DNA of 58,990 bases, taken from the NCBI RefSeq assembly GCF_000220395.1, contig NW_004086094.1:1-58990 (forward strand), read 5' to 3'. The notes under the pieces are model-generated. The model made no database searches. It was not told the DNA's origin and saw only the letters and a list, made by a program, of their open reading frames with translations. Below, piece after piece: positions 38,730 to 52,184 of this stretch. The position numbers and the translations under genes were made by a program. Position 1 is the stretch's first letter. Each line of letters opens with the position of its first letter. The DNA comes from Ichthyophthirius multifiliis. Lineage: Eukaryota; Ciliophora; Oligohymenophorea; Hymenostomatida.

Positions 38730-38812
38730 AAAAATATGTAAATTAAAAAAAATATTATTAATTTTAGAATAAATAAAAAGATTATTTATATTAAAAAATG
38801 AAGCAAAAAAAA

Positions 38813-40513
38813 TCATTTTTTTTTTAATTCTAATTAATTTTCATTCATTATTAATTTTCCTGTTGTCTTTAAAATAGTTGTCGGTTTTTTTTTTTATTCT
38901 TCATTATTAGTATTTTATTGACTTTTTAGAATTTTTTAACCTTAATAACTACTTGAAGTTTTACCCAAAGTTTATTTAATATATACGTTATTTTAAATTT
39001 ATTAAGTTTTTTATTATTAATTCTTTTACACTACTTGTTCGTTTTTTAATTATCTTTTAATAATATTACTATTTTTGATTCTTATCCACTAACTTAAGAA
39101 ATAGAAGTTAAAGAAGGAACATTATTGCTTTTTTTATCATCTTTATTTTTATATCTGCTATATTTTTTATATTTTTAATTTTTTTATTTTTAATTTCTAC
39201 AATTTATTTTTATTTGGCTTTTTTTTCTAAATAAGAAGAAGCGATTTTATTTTATTTTTTCGAAATATTATTAATATTTAATGAATTTTATTATTATAAA
39301 AATTATTTTTTATGTAATTTTTATTATTCTTATTATTCTTTAAAATAAGCATCGTTAAAATTTTCTTAATATTTTTTCAAAATTTAATTTTCTAATTAAT
39401 TTTACATAGCATACTATATTAACATATTAACTTTTTAATCTTCGTCTAATTCTAAATTTAATTCTTAAGTCGAACAAATTCTTCTATATTCTTATTTTAA
39501 ATTATTATTTAAGTTTTTAGTACTCAAATCATGTATTTCATCTGAATTATTCTCATAATCTAAATCTTCAATAACTTTTTTTACATATTTTTAAATATTT
39601 TCTTTTTATTCTTCATTTGTTAATTATTAATTTTAATTGAAATCTAATGAGATCGATTACGAGGAATTTACTTAATTTTATAATTAATTAATTTGTTCTT
39701 CATTTTTTATTTAATCTTATTATACTTCTTCTTAAATTTTTCTTTCTAACTCTTCTAATTATTTATATTGTTGGATTAAAAACTATTGTTTTTATACCTT
39801 TTATTTTTCTTCATATTGCTATTTTTATTCTAGTAATAATATTTATTTTTTCTCGTCTTCTACTTTTTTTTCTTCTTCTAAATTTTATTATTATTTTTAT
39901 TATTCCAATTTTAGTTACATTTCATATATTATTTACTCTTATTCTAATTATTGCTTTTTTTCTATTTCTAATATTTGTTATTTTTCTTAATATAATTTTT
40001 ATTATTTTGTTTATTCTAATTATTGATATTTTTATTATTCTAATTATAATTGCATTTATTATTCTAAATTTTATTGTTTTAATTTTTATTGATCTTATTA
40101 TTATTGTTCTAATTATAATTGTTGTTCTGATTCCAATTACAATTATTATTCTTATTCTTTAAATATAGCTAATTATTATTTTTCATAGACTAGTTTCTAT
40201 GATTATAACAATCTTTATTAATCTTTATATTCCTTAACTTAATTTTAAGAGCTATTACTTAGTTATTTTAAATGTTTGACTTCTTACATTTAACTAAAAT
40301 TTTATTACTATAATTATTCCTATTATTAATATTATGAACTAATATTTAATGATTTATAAAGCAAATTATTTTATTATTCTTATAATAATTGACTAATATT
40401 TATTGATTTCTGAAGCTAAGAATTTTATAAATCCTAAGAAAATTGTAATTATTAATATTAAGAACAAATACTTATTGATTTCTAAATCTAAAAATTTTAT
40501 TATTAATAAAATG

Positions 40514-40552
<39 letters not shown>

Positions 40553-40827
40553 TTTCTTTTTCTTTTTCTTTTTATTATTATTATTCTTATTATTCATGTT
40601 TATATATTTTTTATTATTGTTATTATTTTTTTTATTGTTATTATTTTTATTATTGTTATTATTGTTATTATTGTTATTATTTTTATTATTGTTATTATTG
40701 TTATTATTGTTATTGTTGTTATTATTGTTATTATTGTTTTTATTGTTATTATTGCAATTATTTTTATTATTGTTATTATTTTTATTATTGTTATTATTGT
40801 TATTGTTGTTTATTTTCTAATTATTGA

Positions 40828-40867
<40 letters not shown>

Positions 40868-41883
40868 ATTATTATTATTATTATTAACTGTAAATAAATT
40901 TTTACTTTTTTTTATTTTCTTGTTCTTATGATTTAATACTTTATTAATTTTTTAAACTTTAACTATCTAAAATTGATTATTCATTTTTTTAAAAAATACT
41001 TTCTCCATTTTCTAATTTTTTTTCCTAATTTACACTTCCTATTTTTGAACAACTTTTTTATAAAGTATTAATTTTTTTAGGTGTTTAACTAGTTGAAGAT
41101 TTTCTTTACCTTTCTTATCCTAAGGCAATTATGTAATTTTACCTATTTTTTGTACTTTTTTGATAAATACTATTCAAAGAAGATACTCTAGATCTACTTC
41201 TTGGTGATTAAAGTTCTAATTTTTATAAATTTTTTTCTAATTATAATTCTTTTGCTATTTTTTTAGCTATTTCAATTTCTTTTTCTTAATTCTATAGCTT
41301 TAAAATTTCTTATTCTATTGTTTTTTTATGACTAATTTCTTTTAATTCCTTTAATTTTTTTTCTAAATTCTCTATTTCTAATTTATGCAATTTTATTTAA
41401 TTTTCAGGATTTTTTTTTACTTAAAAAAAATCGCTTTTTTAAATGTTTTATTAATGAGAAACTTTCAGTATTTGCAAAAGAGTTTTTAAATAAAAAGCTT
41501 TAGTATTATTTTATTTTAATTCTTATATAAAATTTGGACCCAATTTACTTTCTAAAGAACGGTATAATACAGGATTTCTCTAAATTTAGCTATTTAAGTG
41601 AAATAAATCTTCTTTTTTTTAAGATAATTATGTTTTATGCAAATAATAATTATCGTTTTTATTAATAAAATGTCTTTCTCGTATATTTATATGATTCGCA
41701 TTTTTTAAGGGAGATTATTTTTTCTAACTTTTTTATCGGTATAATTAATCAATTTATAGCTAATTTTTTTTTTTCTAAAAATATAGTTTAAATTATTTGT
41801 TTTTTAACTTTTATTTTTATTAGATCTTTATGAATTTTTTTTATGTGTTTATAAAACTTTTCGGAATTATGATTTGCAATCAT
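38813..41883 (-). CDS. Poly-glutamine coiled-coil protein
   Basis: ATG 41883 (MIANHNSEKFYKHIKKI), a 34-nt intron (41808-41775), then KSQKKQSPLKNANHINIRE, RNPVLYRSLESKLGPNF and a heptad region (LHKLEIENLEKKLKELKEI; EILKLQNQEKEIEIAKKIA). From about 40,880 down to 39,600 come huge Gln tracts broken by K, Y, H and E. The end reads ILKTTGKLIMNENQLELKK before TGA 38815-38813. The Q runs are coded by a mix of CAA and TAA/TAG. Plus-strand standard-code ORFs at 40403-40897 (poly-I/V or poly-L) are its antisense. Roughly 1,000 residues; another intron or a slip must exist because the total length is not a multiple of three. Function unknown; cytoskeletal or condensate scaffold is a guess. Confidence 0.75.
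39880..40880. repeat. Trinucleotide/nonanucleotide repeat tract coding poly-Q
   Basis: The plus strand shows TTATTATTG- and TTATTATTT-type units with 3- and 9-base periodicity, densest at 40,510-40,880. On the coding (minus) strand these read TAA-TAA-CAA-type glutamine codons. Confidence 0.85.
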
Positions 41884-42160
41884 TTTTTTTTTATTTGAAT
41901 TTTATATTTTTTTTTTTTATTATTATTTATTTTATAAACATTATATACTAAATTATAATTTTTGTATTTACTTGCTTAAAATTGTTTAAATATATTTTTT
42001 GTTCGAAAATACATTATTAAATAAAAATTTATTTAGAAAAATATATTTTAAATTAATAATTAAAAAATAATATATAAATTATATATATATTTATTTAAAT
42101 ATACGTATATATTTTTTTATTAATAATCCTAAAATTATATAAATACAAAAAAAAAAAGAT

Positions 42161-43799
42161 ATGTAAGAAAAAGATTTAGAAACATTAATATTATCAGAAT
42201 TAAATACTAATAACACAATTCTAAACTCTAAAGCCTTTTCTGACCTTTAAAATATACCTCACTAAGAAATCATAGGTATATTGACATCTTTGTCATCTGA
42301 AGAATATGTTGTTTTAATCAACCAAGAATAAAAATAATGGGTTTTATCATCCGAAGGAGAAGAAAATGTATCTTTAGGTACTCCTGAATTCCGCTTATAT
42401 TAAGGAATACCCGATTAAGGTATTAATAAGGACGAATTAGGTAAAAATTTTGATAAGAATGTATTTAAATTCGGTTTTTAAAATGGTATGAAAAAAAAAT
42501 GGTTTTTAATTTAAGATGGTCTAGTAAAGAAATTAACTTAAAACGTTATAGACGAAGATTCGATTTTGTTAAAAAAAATAAAAGGTAATACAGATCTTGA
42601 AACTATACCAAAAGAAGTACTAGATAATTTAAAAAAAAGAAAAATTATTTCATTGGAAATTATAAAATACTTTGAAGTAAAAAAAGGTATTAATTTTTAA
42701 TTAAAAAGAGAAAAAAAAGAAACTGATTTAACTTACGAAATGATAAAAAATAATGATTTCGATAAAAAATAGTTCAAACCACATAATTGGCATTCTATGG
42801 GATAAATAATGTAAAAAAAAAAATAAAAAATAAAAAAATAAAAAAATATATTATATATATATATATATAATTATATATATATTTATATTATTATTTTTAT
42901 TTTTATATATTACATTTTAGTGAAACTGGAAATCTACATCCATTAATGAAAGTTCGTAAATAATTCCGTGAAGTTCTCTTAGAAATGGGTTTCGAAGAAA
43001 TGCCCACAAATTAATTTGTTGAAAGTTCTTTCTGGAATTTCGACGCCTTATTTTAGCCTTAATAACATCCTGCAAGAGATGCTCATGATACTTTTTTTAT
43101 TAGAGATCCATCAAAAGCTCAAAATAGAGATTAAGAATATTGGGAAAAAGTAAAAAAGGTACATGAAAATGGAGGATACGGATCTATAGGCTATAGATAC
43201 AATTGGAGCTATGATGAGGCTAAAAAGAATATTTTTAGAACACACACTACAACTGTATATATTTATATTAAAATATATTTTTATATTAAAAAAAGGTCTC
43301 TTCTAAAATGTTAAGAGAAATAGCTAAATAAAAAGAATTTAAGCCAAGAAAATTTTTCTCCATTGATAGAGTTTTTAGAAATGAGTCTTTAGATGCTACA
43401 CATTTAGCTGAATTTCACTAAATAGAAGGTGTTATTGCCGATAGAAATGTTGGTTTAGGTGAATTATTAGCTGTGATCAAGGAGTTTTTCACTAAAATAG
43501 GAATCCGATCGCTAAAGTTTAAGCCCACTTATAATCCTTATACTGAACCTTCTATGGAAATACATGGATATCATCCAATTCTTAAAAAATATATTGAGCT
43601 AGGAAATAGTGGAGTCTTTAGACCTGAAATGTTAAGACCTATGGGACTTCCAGAAGATGTTTAAGTACTTGGATGGGGTTTAGGACTTGAAAGACCTACT
43701 ATGATTTAATATTCATTTGAAAATATTAGAGATTTACTCGGTTATGGAGTCGATATGAAACTTTTGAAAGAAAATCCTATTTGTTGTTTTAGAGACTGA
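42161..43799 (+). CDS. FARSA: Phenylalanyl-tRNA synthetase alpha subunit (cytosolic)
   Basis: Introns 42811-42920 and 43255-43295 leave exactly 496 codons (495 residues), ATG 42161 to TGA 43797-43799. The N-terminal winged-helix region ([16 protein letters not shown]) precedes the class II core: [20 protein letters not shown] (motif 1 area), [39 protein letters not shown] (motif 2) and [16 protein letters not shown] (motif 3). Insertion [17 protein letters not shown] is typical of the archaeal/eukaryotic alpha subunit. It pairs with FARSB to charge tRNA-Phe in the cytosol. Length and motifs are normal, and the frame is clean. Confidence 0.96.
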
Positions 43800-44258
43800 A
43801 CATTTTTTTTTATTTAGATAATTTATTTCTCTAATATATATATATATTGAATTATTTATTTTTTGCAATATATCATTTTTTTTATATGATTTAATATAAA
43901 AAATATTAAAAATATATATTAAAAAAATTTTTTTTTTCATAAATTCTATTTTAAATATATATGTATTTTTTAAAAAAAAATAGTAAAATGATGATAATTA
44001 TATTTGATGTAAATATCATATATATAAAGCATATAAAATTTAATCTGTTTAAGTTTTTTTATAGAAAATAATAAGATATCTAAAATTAATATGAAACAAA
44101 ATATAAAAGTAGATATAAATTAATAATTATATATATAAAATATATAATTTATTGTAACAATTAAATAAAATTTTTACAATTAAAATAAAAATTATTTTAT
44201 CAAACTAAATATACAAAAAAAGACGCTTTAAAAAGATAAAAATAAATTTAAAAAAAAT
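43800..44258. other. Intergenic AT-rich region
   Basis: 3' flank of PheRS alpha and upstream of the CaMK-type kinase; no signal beyond A/T runs. A minus-strand standard ORF at 43734-43940 is noise overlapping the PheRS 3' end. Confidence 0.6.
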
Positions 44259-46047
44259 ATGAAAATATCTTCATTTTTTGACCAAAACGAAAAATTGCCC
44301 CAAAAAAAAATTTGGGAAAAGCCTTCTACATAAAAATCCATAAACTAACTCAGTGACATATACCTATGCAATCTATTTTTTAAAAAAACATCCAAACCAG
44401 GCATATCAAAGCAACTATATTATATATTAACCCCCGATGGTCTTTATTAAGCTGATAAAAACGAAAAATAAAAGGCTTTATGTCAACCATAACCCTACAT
44501 TTGGAACTTATTCCCGATATTGAAGAAATAAATTTAATAGATTAAGAATTAAATAAATAAAATATTGTTTTGAACGGATTTCGTTTTACTTTAAATAATA
44601 AAATCCTAGAAATATATACATAAGACCCTATTTAGTATAAAAACTGGCGAAACATCTTAATTTATAGGTGTATATAGAGAACTTTTCATGAAGAATTCGT
44701 AGTTACAAAAATGATTGGAAAAGGCTCTTTCGCAAAAGTATATATGGCAACTAAAAAATCTCAAAATATACAATATGCAATCAAGGCTTTCAATAAAGTA
44801 TTCATGGCCAGCTAACATAAAGGCAAATAGTCTTTAATAAACGAAATTTCAATAATGAGATAATTAGACTCAGATCATTTAATTAGACTATATGAAGTAT
44901 ACGAAACATCAAATTCAATTTATTTCGTTGTTGACTTATTGTAAGGAGGTGAACTCCTTCATAGAATCAGAGAAAAAGGAACCATTAACGAAAAAGATTT
45001 AAAAGTATTAATAAGAAATTTAATACTAGCATTAAATCATTTACATTAAAAAAATATCATGCACAGAGATATAAAACCTGAAAACCTTCTACTTAAGAGT
45101 AAATACTCAGATTGTGATATTGTTGTGGCTGATTTCGGATTAGCAACAAAAACAGATATATAAAATATTTTATTTAAAAGATGTGGAACACCAGGTTTTG
45201 TAGCGCCAGAAGTATTAGAATATAAAGTAATTATATATAATATGCAATTATATATTTATATATTTATATATGTATATAATAGGAAATTGATAAATTTTAT
45301 GGAGTTTAATGTGATATATTTTCTGCTGGTATTATTTTTTATTTACTTCTGACAGGAAAATAGCCTTTTTAAGGAAAAGATTATAAATAAATTTTAAGAT
45401 AAAATAAAGCTTGTGAGATTAGTTTTAATATTCCTGAATTAAATAAATTTAGTCCTTCAGCAATTGATTTATTGAAAAAAATGCTCAATCCTATACCGGA
45501 CAAAAGATTTACAAGTGCCTAGTGTTTAAAGCATCCTTTCTTGGACATAGAAGAAGATTCATTAGGTATAGAAGCCAATTTATGTGGAAATTTAGGTTCC
45601 TATGAGGTAGAATATTTGGCAAATGTGAGGAATAAATAGTTTGATTCTCAAGATATGGTAGGCTCTATGCCACTTTTCTCTACAGGAAAGCTTCCAATGA
45701 ATGGAAATATCAATACTGTCGGCTCATTTTCAAATGCTTCATTTTCTAATATGGAAAGAAAAATAATTATAAGTACAGGACCTGGTCAAAGTAGGTTTTC
45801 GAATTAAGGATCTAATGATTGTTAAATAATAGGTAATAATACTTTATAAGGCACAAAAAAGGGAAATGAAAATAATTTATTTAAGGTGGCTTTGAAAAAT
45901 AATATGTATAAATAAAATGAAAAAAAAAAAGGTTAACTTTTAGATAATTAAGCTTATTATTCTCCTTAATTTAAAGCAAATTAAAATCTATGGAAAAAAA
46001 ATAATACTCCATCTGGATTTACTGACTTTTTGAAAAAAGAATATTGA
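44259..46047 (+). CDS. CaMK-type serine/threonine kinase with N-terminal PH-like region
   Basis: ATG 44259 (MKISSFFDQNEKLPQKKIWE) to TGA 46045-46047. The first 140 residues (DIYLCNLFFKKTSKPGISK; LYYILTPDGLYQADKNEK) resemble a PH domain. Kinase motifs follow: MIGKGSFAKVYMATKK, AIKAFNK, EISIMRQLDSDHLIRLYE, HRDIKPENLLLKS, VADFGLATK, RCGTPGFVAPEVLEY, CDIFSAGIIFYLLLTGK. A Ser/Asn-rich tail ends TPSGFTDFLKKEY. There are no EF hands, so it is not a CDPK. A short intron splits the domain after VLEYK. One base is missing from an A run near 44,470, where NEKQK must pass into GFMSTITLHLELIPDI. The PH-plus-kinase layout is known in ciliates; a membrane-recruited signalling role is inferred. Confidence 0.85.
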
Positions 46048-46319
46048 AAATTTTTGTTGTTGTGGTCTTTTATTTAAATATATTTTTAAATTTTTCAAAA
46101 ATAAAATTTATTTTTTCCCAAAATAAATTAATTAATTAATTTTTTTTATATAAAAAAAGAATATTCTAGATTATATATAAATTTATATTTTTTAATTAAG
46201 TAAAAACAAAAAACATTAATGAAGAAAAAAAGATAATTTAGTAATAAAAAACAAAAAAACTAAAATAAAGAATTATTATGTATTAAATACCCAAATACCA
46301 TAAAGTTTTTAATGAATGA

Positions 46320-46535
46320 ATGTAAAAAAACACAAACTCGACAACCAAAAAGAATAATATAGGTATAATAATCGCCCATATAAAGAAAACAATAATAATT
46401 AAACCCGAACAAAATAATAATAGAATGCTTATTGTAAACTTCAAAAACTACTTAAAAGAAATCTAATATATCCCAAACTAGAAATCCCTTAATTAAAAAC
46501 AATTTGGTGAATATTATTTGTGTAATATTTTTTGA
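46320..46535 (+). CDS. Small ORF, unknown; frame extends upstream through a TGA
   Basis: ATG 46320 to TGA 46533-46535 gives 71 residues: MQKNTNSTTKKNNIGIIIAH, then KPEQNNNRMLIVNFKNYLKE and KQFGEYYLCNIF at the end. Composition is protein-like. The same frame is open upstream to an ATG at 46278 (MYQIPKYHKVFNE), separated only by TGA 46317-46319. The start may therefore be the upstream ATG if the TGA is an error or is read. No family recognised. It lies between two kinase genes on opposite strands. Confidence 0.45.
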
Positions 46536-46655
46536 AAAAAAAAAATAAAAAACAAAAAAAGTAAGTAATAAATAATACATATATATATATAAATTATATT
46601 TTATTTAAAATTAAAATAAAAACATATATATATTTATAAAAAAAAATAGAAAAAT

Positions 46656-49600
46656 TCACGCATGAGGATACCACCCATAAAACATTTCCCTTAAGCTATA
46701 TTCATCTTTAGAAAGTTAAATAAGACTATCAACTCCTTCCTCAACTGACCTACATTTAGTAAAGCTCATCCTATTTTTAACTGCTTATTTAATTTTATTA
46801 AAATCTAATTACATCTATTACGTATCATAACTAAAACACTCCAAAAAACCCAAAACATCATCCATTTTTTTTGCTAAAATCTAACAAACCTATACCATAT
46901 GGTACCTAAAAAGTCCATAAGATTTAAAAGCCCCAAAAGCTGCTTCTATATTTTTCGTAAGTCTAAAAGGTATAGTTTCTGGTATATTCAATGCCTTTCC
47001 ATGTTCCAAAATTATACTATAATCAATATGAATTACCTCCCCATCCATATTTATTAAAATATTATCTAAATGTCTATCTCCTAACCCTAGAAGATACCCA
47101 ACAACAGCCCAAACTGCATAGGTAATTATATAATTTTATTTTGCCAAATACCAATTAGATGAGTTAAAAAACTTCTAATTAAAAAAAAGCTAAAAAACGG
47201 GCGGAATATTTTTCTACTTCTACCACTCAGCCCTTGAGAGCTACTACCCATTAATCTACAATTATCTTTATTAATACGGATAATTTTTCTATTACCACAA
47301 ATCAGTGATTATTTTTTTCAAAGTCAAAGTATTATCTAGCCATTCTACCAAACAACAATTTACGTTTAAACGAATAATTGAATATGAAGGGATAGTATAG
47401 ACTTCTTGATTTTCCTCATTGAAGATGTTATTTATGAAATTTATAAATTCTGAAGTTCTTTATTCATACATATTCATATCTTATTGCTATTTTTTTAATA
47501 GAAATCTCCTTTAAATGCCATCTGAACATTAAACAGTAATTAGTTTTGGTTTTTGTAAAGAATTCATAAATATGACGTTTGGTAGTATTTTTTCGATATA
47601 AATTGGGTTAAATATGAAAGGGCTTATGTTTTCTTTTTGAGGGCTTTTGGAAGGAATTCGGGGCATTATTTATTCTTTATAAGGAAGTAATAATTCTAGG
47701 TTTTTTAATTTTAAATTAATTAAATTTTGTAGGCATTGACTGTATTTTTTATCATTTTCTTCTATAATAGCAAAACATAGTAAATTATTATAAAAAACTT
47801 TTATTTTTTCGATATACTCGTAACTTTGTTTATTTATTTCTTTAATTTTTTTCATTATCAATTCTCCATTTTAATCTAATTAAGTTTAATTTTCGGTATA
47901 TTTTTTCATAAAAAGCAATGGAAAAATCCACCAAACACTCTACTTAGGATACTCAGCGGCCACCCTAGCTAATAAAAGAGTAAAAATTTCGACACATTCC
48001 TACACATTGGTAAATAAAAGAGTAGTAAGTAAACTAATAACATTGGTAAACTTATACGTAGCTACTTATTAAAACATATTTTTAGTAAATTCTAATACTT
48101 AAGAATTTATTTTAGATTAATAATTAGAATTATTTTAATTTCTAAATAATAAAATCTATACAAATAGTTTTAATACTCTCGGTAAAGATTAATGAATGTA
48201 TTTATGTCCCAGAACGGCAGATTATAAATAAGCTTTGAAAGCTTTTATTTTATTTCCGATTTCAGATTCTGAAAATTTAGCCACATTTTCCATATCATCG
48301 ATATATTTTGCATATTTAAAATACGTTTTTTCACTATTTTAATATTTTTTTAACAAAATTTCAAATTATTAAATAATTTATTTTTAAGAATAAATTGTAA
48401 AGTCATGTTTGTACATATAAGTAACTCTCCTTATACTAAAAACTATATTATCGATTTTTTCGAGTTTTTTTATAGCCTTTTTTAAATTTCCTAAGGACAT
48501 TTCGATTTTGGCCTGTAACTAATAAATATAAAAAGGCTCATAAAGTTATTCGTTTTCATGCCAAAGTTTTTTTGCGTTTTTTATAGCTTTCAAAGCTTAT
48601 TCGAATTTTCTTATTTTATAACAATATTCAGATAAAATATAGAAAGAATGTATACTTGATTATGTGAAGTTTTCTTTATTTTATAAACTTAATATATATG
48701 AAATATATTTTTAAACCACTCTTATATTATAGCCTAATTCGTAACTTATTTCTAACGAATTTAATGTTTCCTATATTCGAATGTGTATTCCTTCTGCTAG
48801 AATTCCTAGTATTTAATTACTTGAAGTCTAATTATATAAATTTTCGTTAAAAACGTAAAATGTTTGGTCATCATCAGAAAGGGAAAAATCTATATTTTGT
48901 AAAGTTTTTATTTCTTAAAAATTGATATTATTAATATTATTTTTGTTAAAAGTGTTGTTATTAGTAATATTATTTTTATTAATATTATAATTTCTATTAT
49001 TATTATTATTATTATTTTTATTTTAATTAATATTAATACTATCTTAATTATTAATACTTTAATAATTCTTACAAAGTTTAATAAAAACCAGAATATCAAA
49101 TTAAATCTAAAGAAAAACGACCACCTAAATTTTAATCAAAATTGGAAATTTAGAATCAAAGCAATTTTAAGAATTTAATAAATGTAAACTGAAAGTTTTT
49201 TTCATATTCTTGAACACATTAATATACTTAAAGTACTCCCATTTAATACACTCAACAGGAAAATCTTACATTTAATTAATTTAAGCGAACCCATAACAAA
49301 TACACGAAAGAAATTTCGAAAATAATATATCTACATTTTATTCCTACTCAAAAATGCTTTTAGAAAGAAAATTAATAAAGTCTTCACATTCCTTTCCTTC
49401 CTAAAATTCGCTTTTGATAATATCTTCGTAAATTTCTCTACATAAAACACCTTCTTAATTATTATTATTCAACTATTTTTAAGTATATTTATAAAAATCC
49501 TAATTTTCAAATTCCTTTACAGTATTCAAATCTACTTCCATTTTTCTCAAAATATCGAAAATATTTACATTCTTATAATCTTCCTAAACCTCCTAATAAA

Positions 49601-49779
49601 TACAATAAAGTTAAAAAATCCATTTAGTCTTTAATGGTAGATTCTTTTCTTATTATAAATCTAATTAATCTATCCCTTATTCTAATAAATGGATAGCCTT
49701 TTTATGTTAGCCCAATTAAACCAAAATTTTAATATATTCTTCACTAGAAATAAATGCTTTCTTTTTGTAATATAAATAG

Positions 49780-49824
<45 letters not shown>

Positions 49825-52184
49825 TATATTTATATATACTCTTATAAATGCAAAATTTCTAATAAAGCAATTCCTACTTTTGTTATTTTTTGTAATACTC
49901 TGGGGATTAAATAAATCGTAATTTCCTGTTTAATTTTCTTTCTAAAGATCCTACCTAAACCACAAATCAAGAACCAAGATACACTTAGCAACAATAATTT
50001 TATAATTATTATGTCCTTATCTGAAAATTAGCTCAAAAGTACTTATGATTTCCTCAAAAACGCCTTCGTTTCCATTCAAAAATTTAAAAATAATATATGG
50101 AGTTAAAAATTTTCCTAATTCTGTTTATTAAATAACATCTAAGCACCCATTTATAATTCCAATAAGTTCATCTTTTTTATTAATTTTCTAAATTAATCCT
50201 GTTATCCACATCCAAAAACTAAACTTATTCCCTTATTTATTTTCAAAAAAAATATTTTCCTTTTCTTAAATTTTAAACCCATTATCTGCACATTCATTAC
50301 TCACACACAAATGAACTAAAGAAATATCTGTATTGTAAATATTCATTTATAAAAAATATCTGATTTTTTCCTTTAAAATATCAGCCTTTGCATCTTATTC
50401 GAAATAAACCTAAACTAATTTTTATTCTTCAGTTTCTTCCATTTCTTCCATTTATTCATTTTGTGAATATAATGGCCCAAAAACACCCAAACAATCTAAT
50501 AAAAGTCCTTATTTAATTTTTAAATATTAAAGTAGACTATTATTTGAATTTTCTTTTATAATCAGTTTCTTTACATCAGAGTTTTTAGGAATTTTCAATA
50601 GCATTTATTAAATTTATTTTTACATATTATGCATTGTCTATATTGTAATCATTTCTTTTTTTATTAAAACTTAGCTTCTTCTTTTGCTATTTTTACACTC
50701 TACTTGACTCTATTATTATTATTCACTATTTATATTATTTTACGCGCTCAGTCCTTCCTTCAAAATAAGGAATAGAGTCTATTTTAAATAGGCCAAAATA
50801 AGAACAATTTCTTCCTCAATAAGAGGTTTTTTTTCCAAGTTTTCCTTTAAAAACTCAAGAATCTATTATATTTTCTTCTCCTAGCTTTATTTTTTTACAC
50901 TCTAATATTCCTCTGAATTCCTTAAAAATTCATCGACTGTTTAAAATTCATAAAAGAGAAAAAAAAAGTCCATAAATAGTCCTTTTTTTTTTAACTAAAA
51001 AATTTCTAAAATAAGTTCAAAAACCTCTTACTTTATAAAAAATATATCATTATTTTTTTTAAAAAAATATATAAAAGCAAATAGTAAACATAAAAATTAT
51101 TATAAATTATCCTCAAAAAGCCCTTTTTTCCCAAAAAGTTCCTAAAAATTTTTCCTCATAAAAAAAACTGAGAAATAGCCAAATATCCCATTTTATCCAA
51201 AAAGTAAAATTTTTACAATTCTCCAAACGCAACTTTTTAAAAAAAAAATTTCCTTAAAACAATCTTATTAAAAAAACGGATCTATCATCCTAATAAGTAC
51301 AATCCCATTCTTACAAGCGGAAAGTTAATTTTTCGCATTAATAAAAGCCTTAGAATAATTCTCTATATTGGCCGAAATAGTAAAAGTACTTGAAGAATTC
51401 ACAAAAAAATTATAATAATTACAAAAAGTGTTCTTTTTTTTATATTAAAGTAATTTTTTGTCTATTATATTCTTAAAATCATCCTTATTATTTATAAAAC
51501 AGAATAAAATTTATCTCCATTCTGACATACATAGCCTATAAAGTACTTTTTTTTTATTCTTAAGTCTTTTTCACTAGTATAATCTATATCAAGTTCTATA
51601 TTTTTTTATTTGCTAATATTTTAGAAAAACCCGAGTACTTATTAAACATAAAAAGGGTTTTTTTTCCTATAAATTTTTTCGAAAAAGACATGAAGTTAAT
51701 TTAAAAAAAGACTAAAATTAATAAAATAAGCATCTTAATTTTAAGAAAAATTATTCTGGAATAAATTCTCCTCATTTTTCTTAAAAACCTCCTCAAAAGA
51801 TTCACAAAAATCCTTATTAAAATCTATCAATTTATGTAAAATAAAAGGAACTATATAATCATTAAAAAACTCAAGTCCTTATTATTAAGGAGCCTCTTTT
51901 AAAATAATTTAAACTTCCTCAAAAATCCTATTTTTTAAACTTGTATTTAATATACGGTTCATTACACTTTCTTCTTTTCGAAAATCTAAATATATTTCAG
52001 CCTAAATTTTAGATGGGAGTAATTATATCATATCAAAAAATGAGATTTTTAAATTTTTCATTTGTAAAATTAAATAGTCAAACTTTTGTTAGATTTTTAT
52101 ATCTTTTTTGGATATTGTTTTTAATATTTCTTGGTATTTTTATATTGATTTTATTTCTTATTAATCTTTTTCCATTTAAGGCAT
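46656..52184 (-). CDS. PIK-related kinase, ATR-like
   Basis: About 1,800 residues from ATG 52184 (MPQMEKDQQEIKSIQKYQ) to TGA 46658-46656. The long N-terminal two thirds is helical-repeat material (QSSIHSFYILSEYCYKIRK; QALKAIKNAKKLWHENEQL), i.e. HEAT/FAT. It ends in AAEYPKQSVWWIFPLL, as in ATR/Mec1 FAT domains. The kinase part has KPKLITVQCSDGIQRRFLL, then CCLVEWLDNTLTLKKII, SSNWYLAKQNYIITYAVW, VVGYLLGLGDRHLDNILI (catalytic loop), MDGEVIHIDYSI (Mg loop) and IPETIPFRLTKNIEAAFG. The FATC end is SVEEGVDSLIQL…LREMFYGWYPHA. ATR senses replication stress in the nucleus. One base is missing in an A run near 51,555. ATR is favoured over ATM/SMG1 by the FAT-end and FATC wording only. Confidence 0.8.
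49778..49821. repeat. (TA)n microsatellite
   Basis: A long TA run within the ATR-like gene, presumably inside an intron. Confidence 0.85.

Noticed and set aside
40403-40897. Standard-code plus-strand ORFs encoding poly-Ile/Val and poly-Leu
   Set aside because: They are the antisense of the poly-Q tract of the minus-strand coiled-coil gene.
48908-49099. Hydrophobic 63-residue minus-strand ORF
   Set aside because: It lies inside the ATR-like gene, whose adjoining exon reads in a different, Asn-rich frame on the same strand; Ile/Leu-only composition reflects a TTA repeat.
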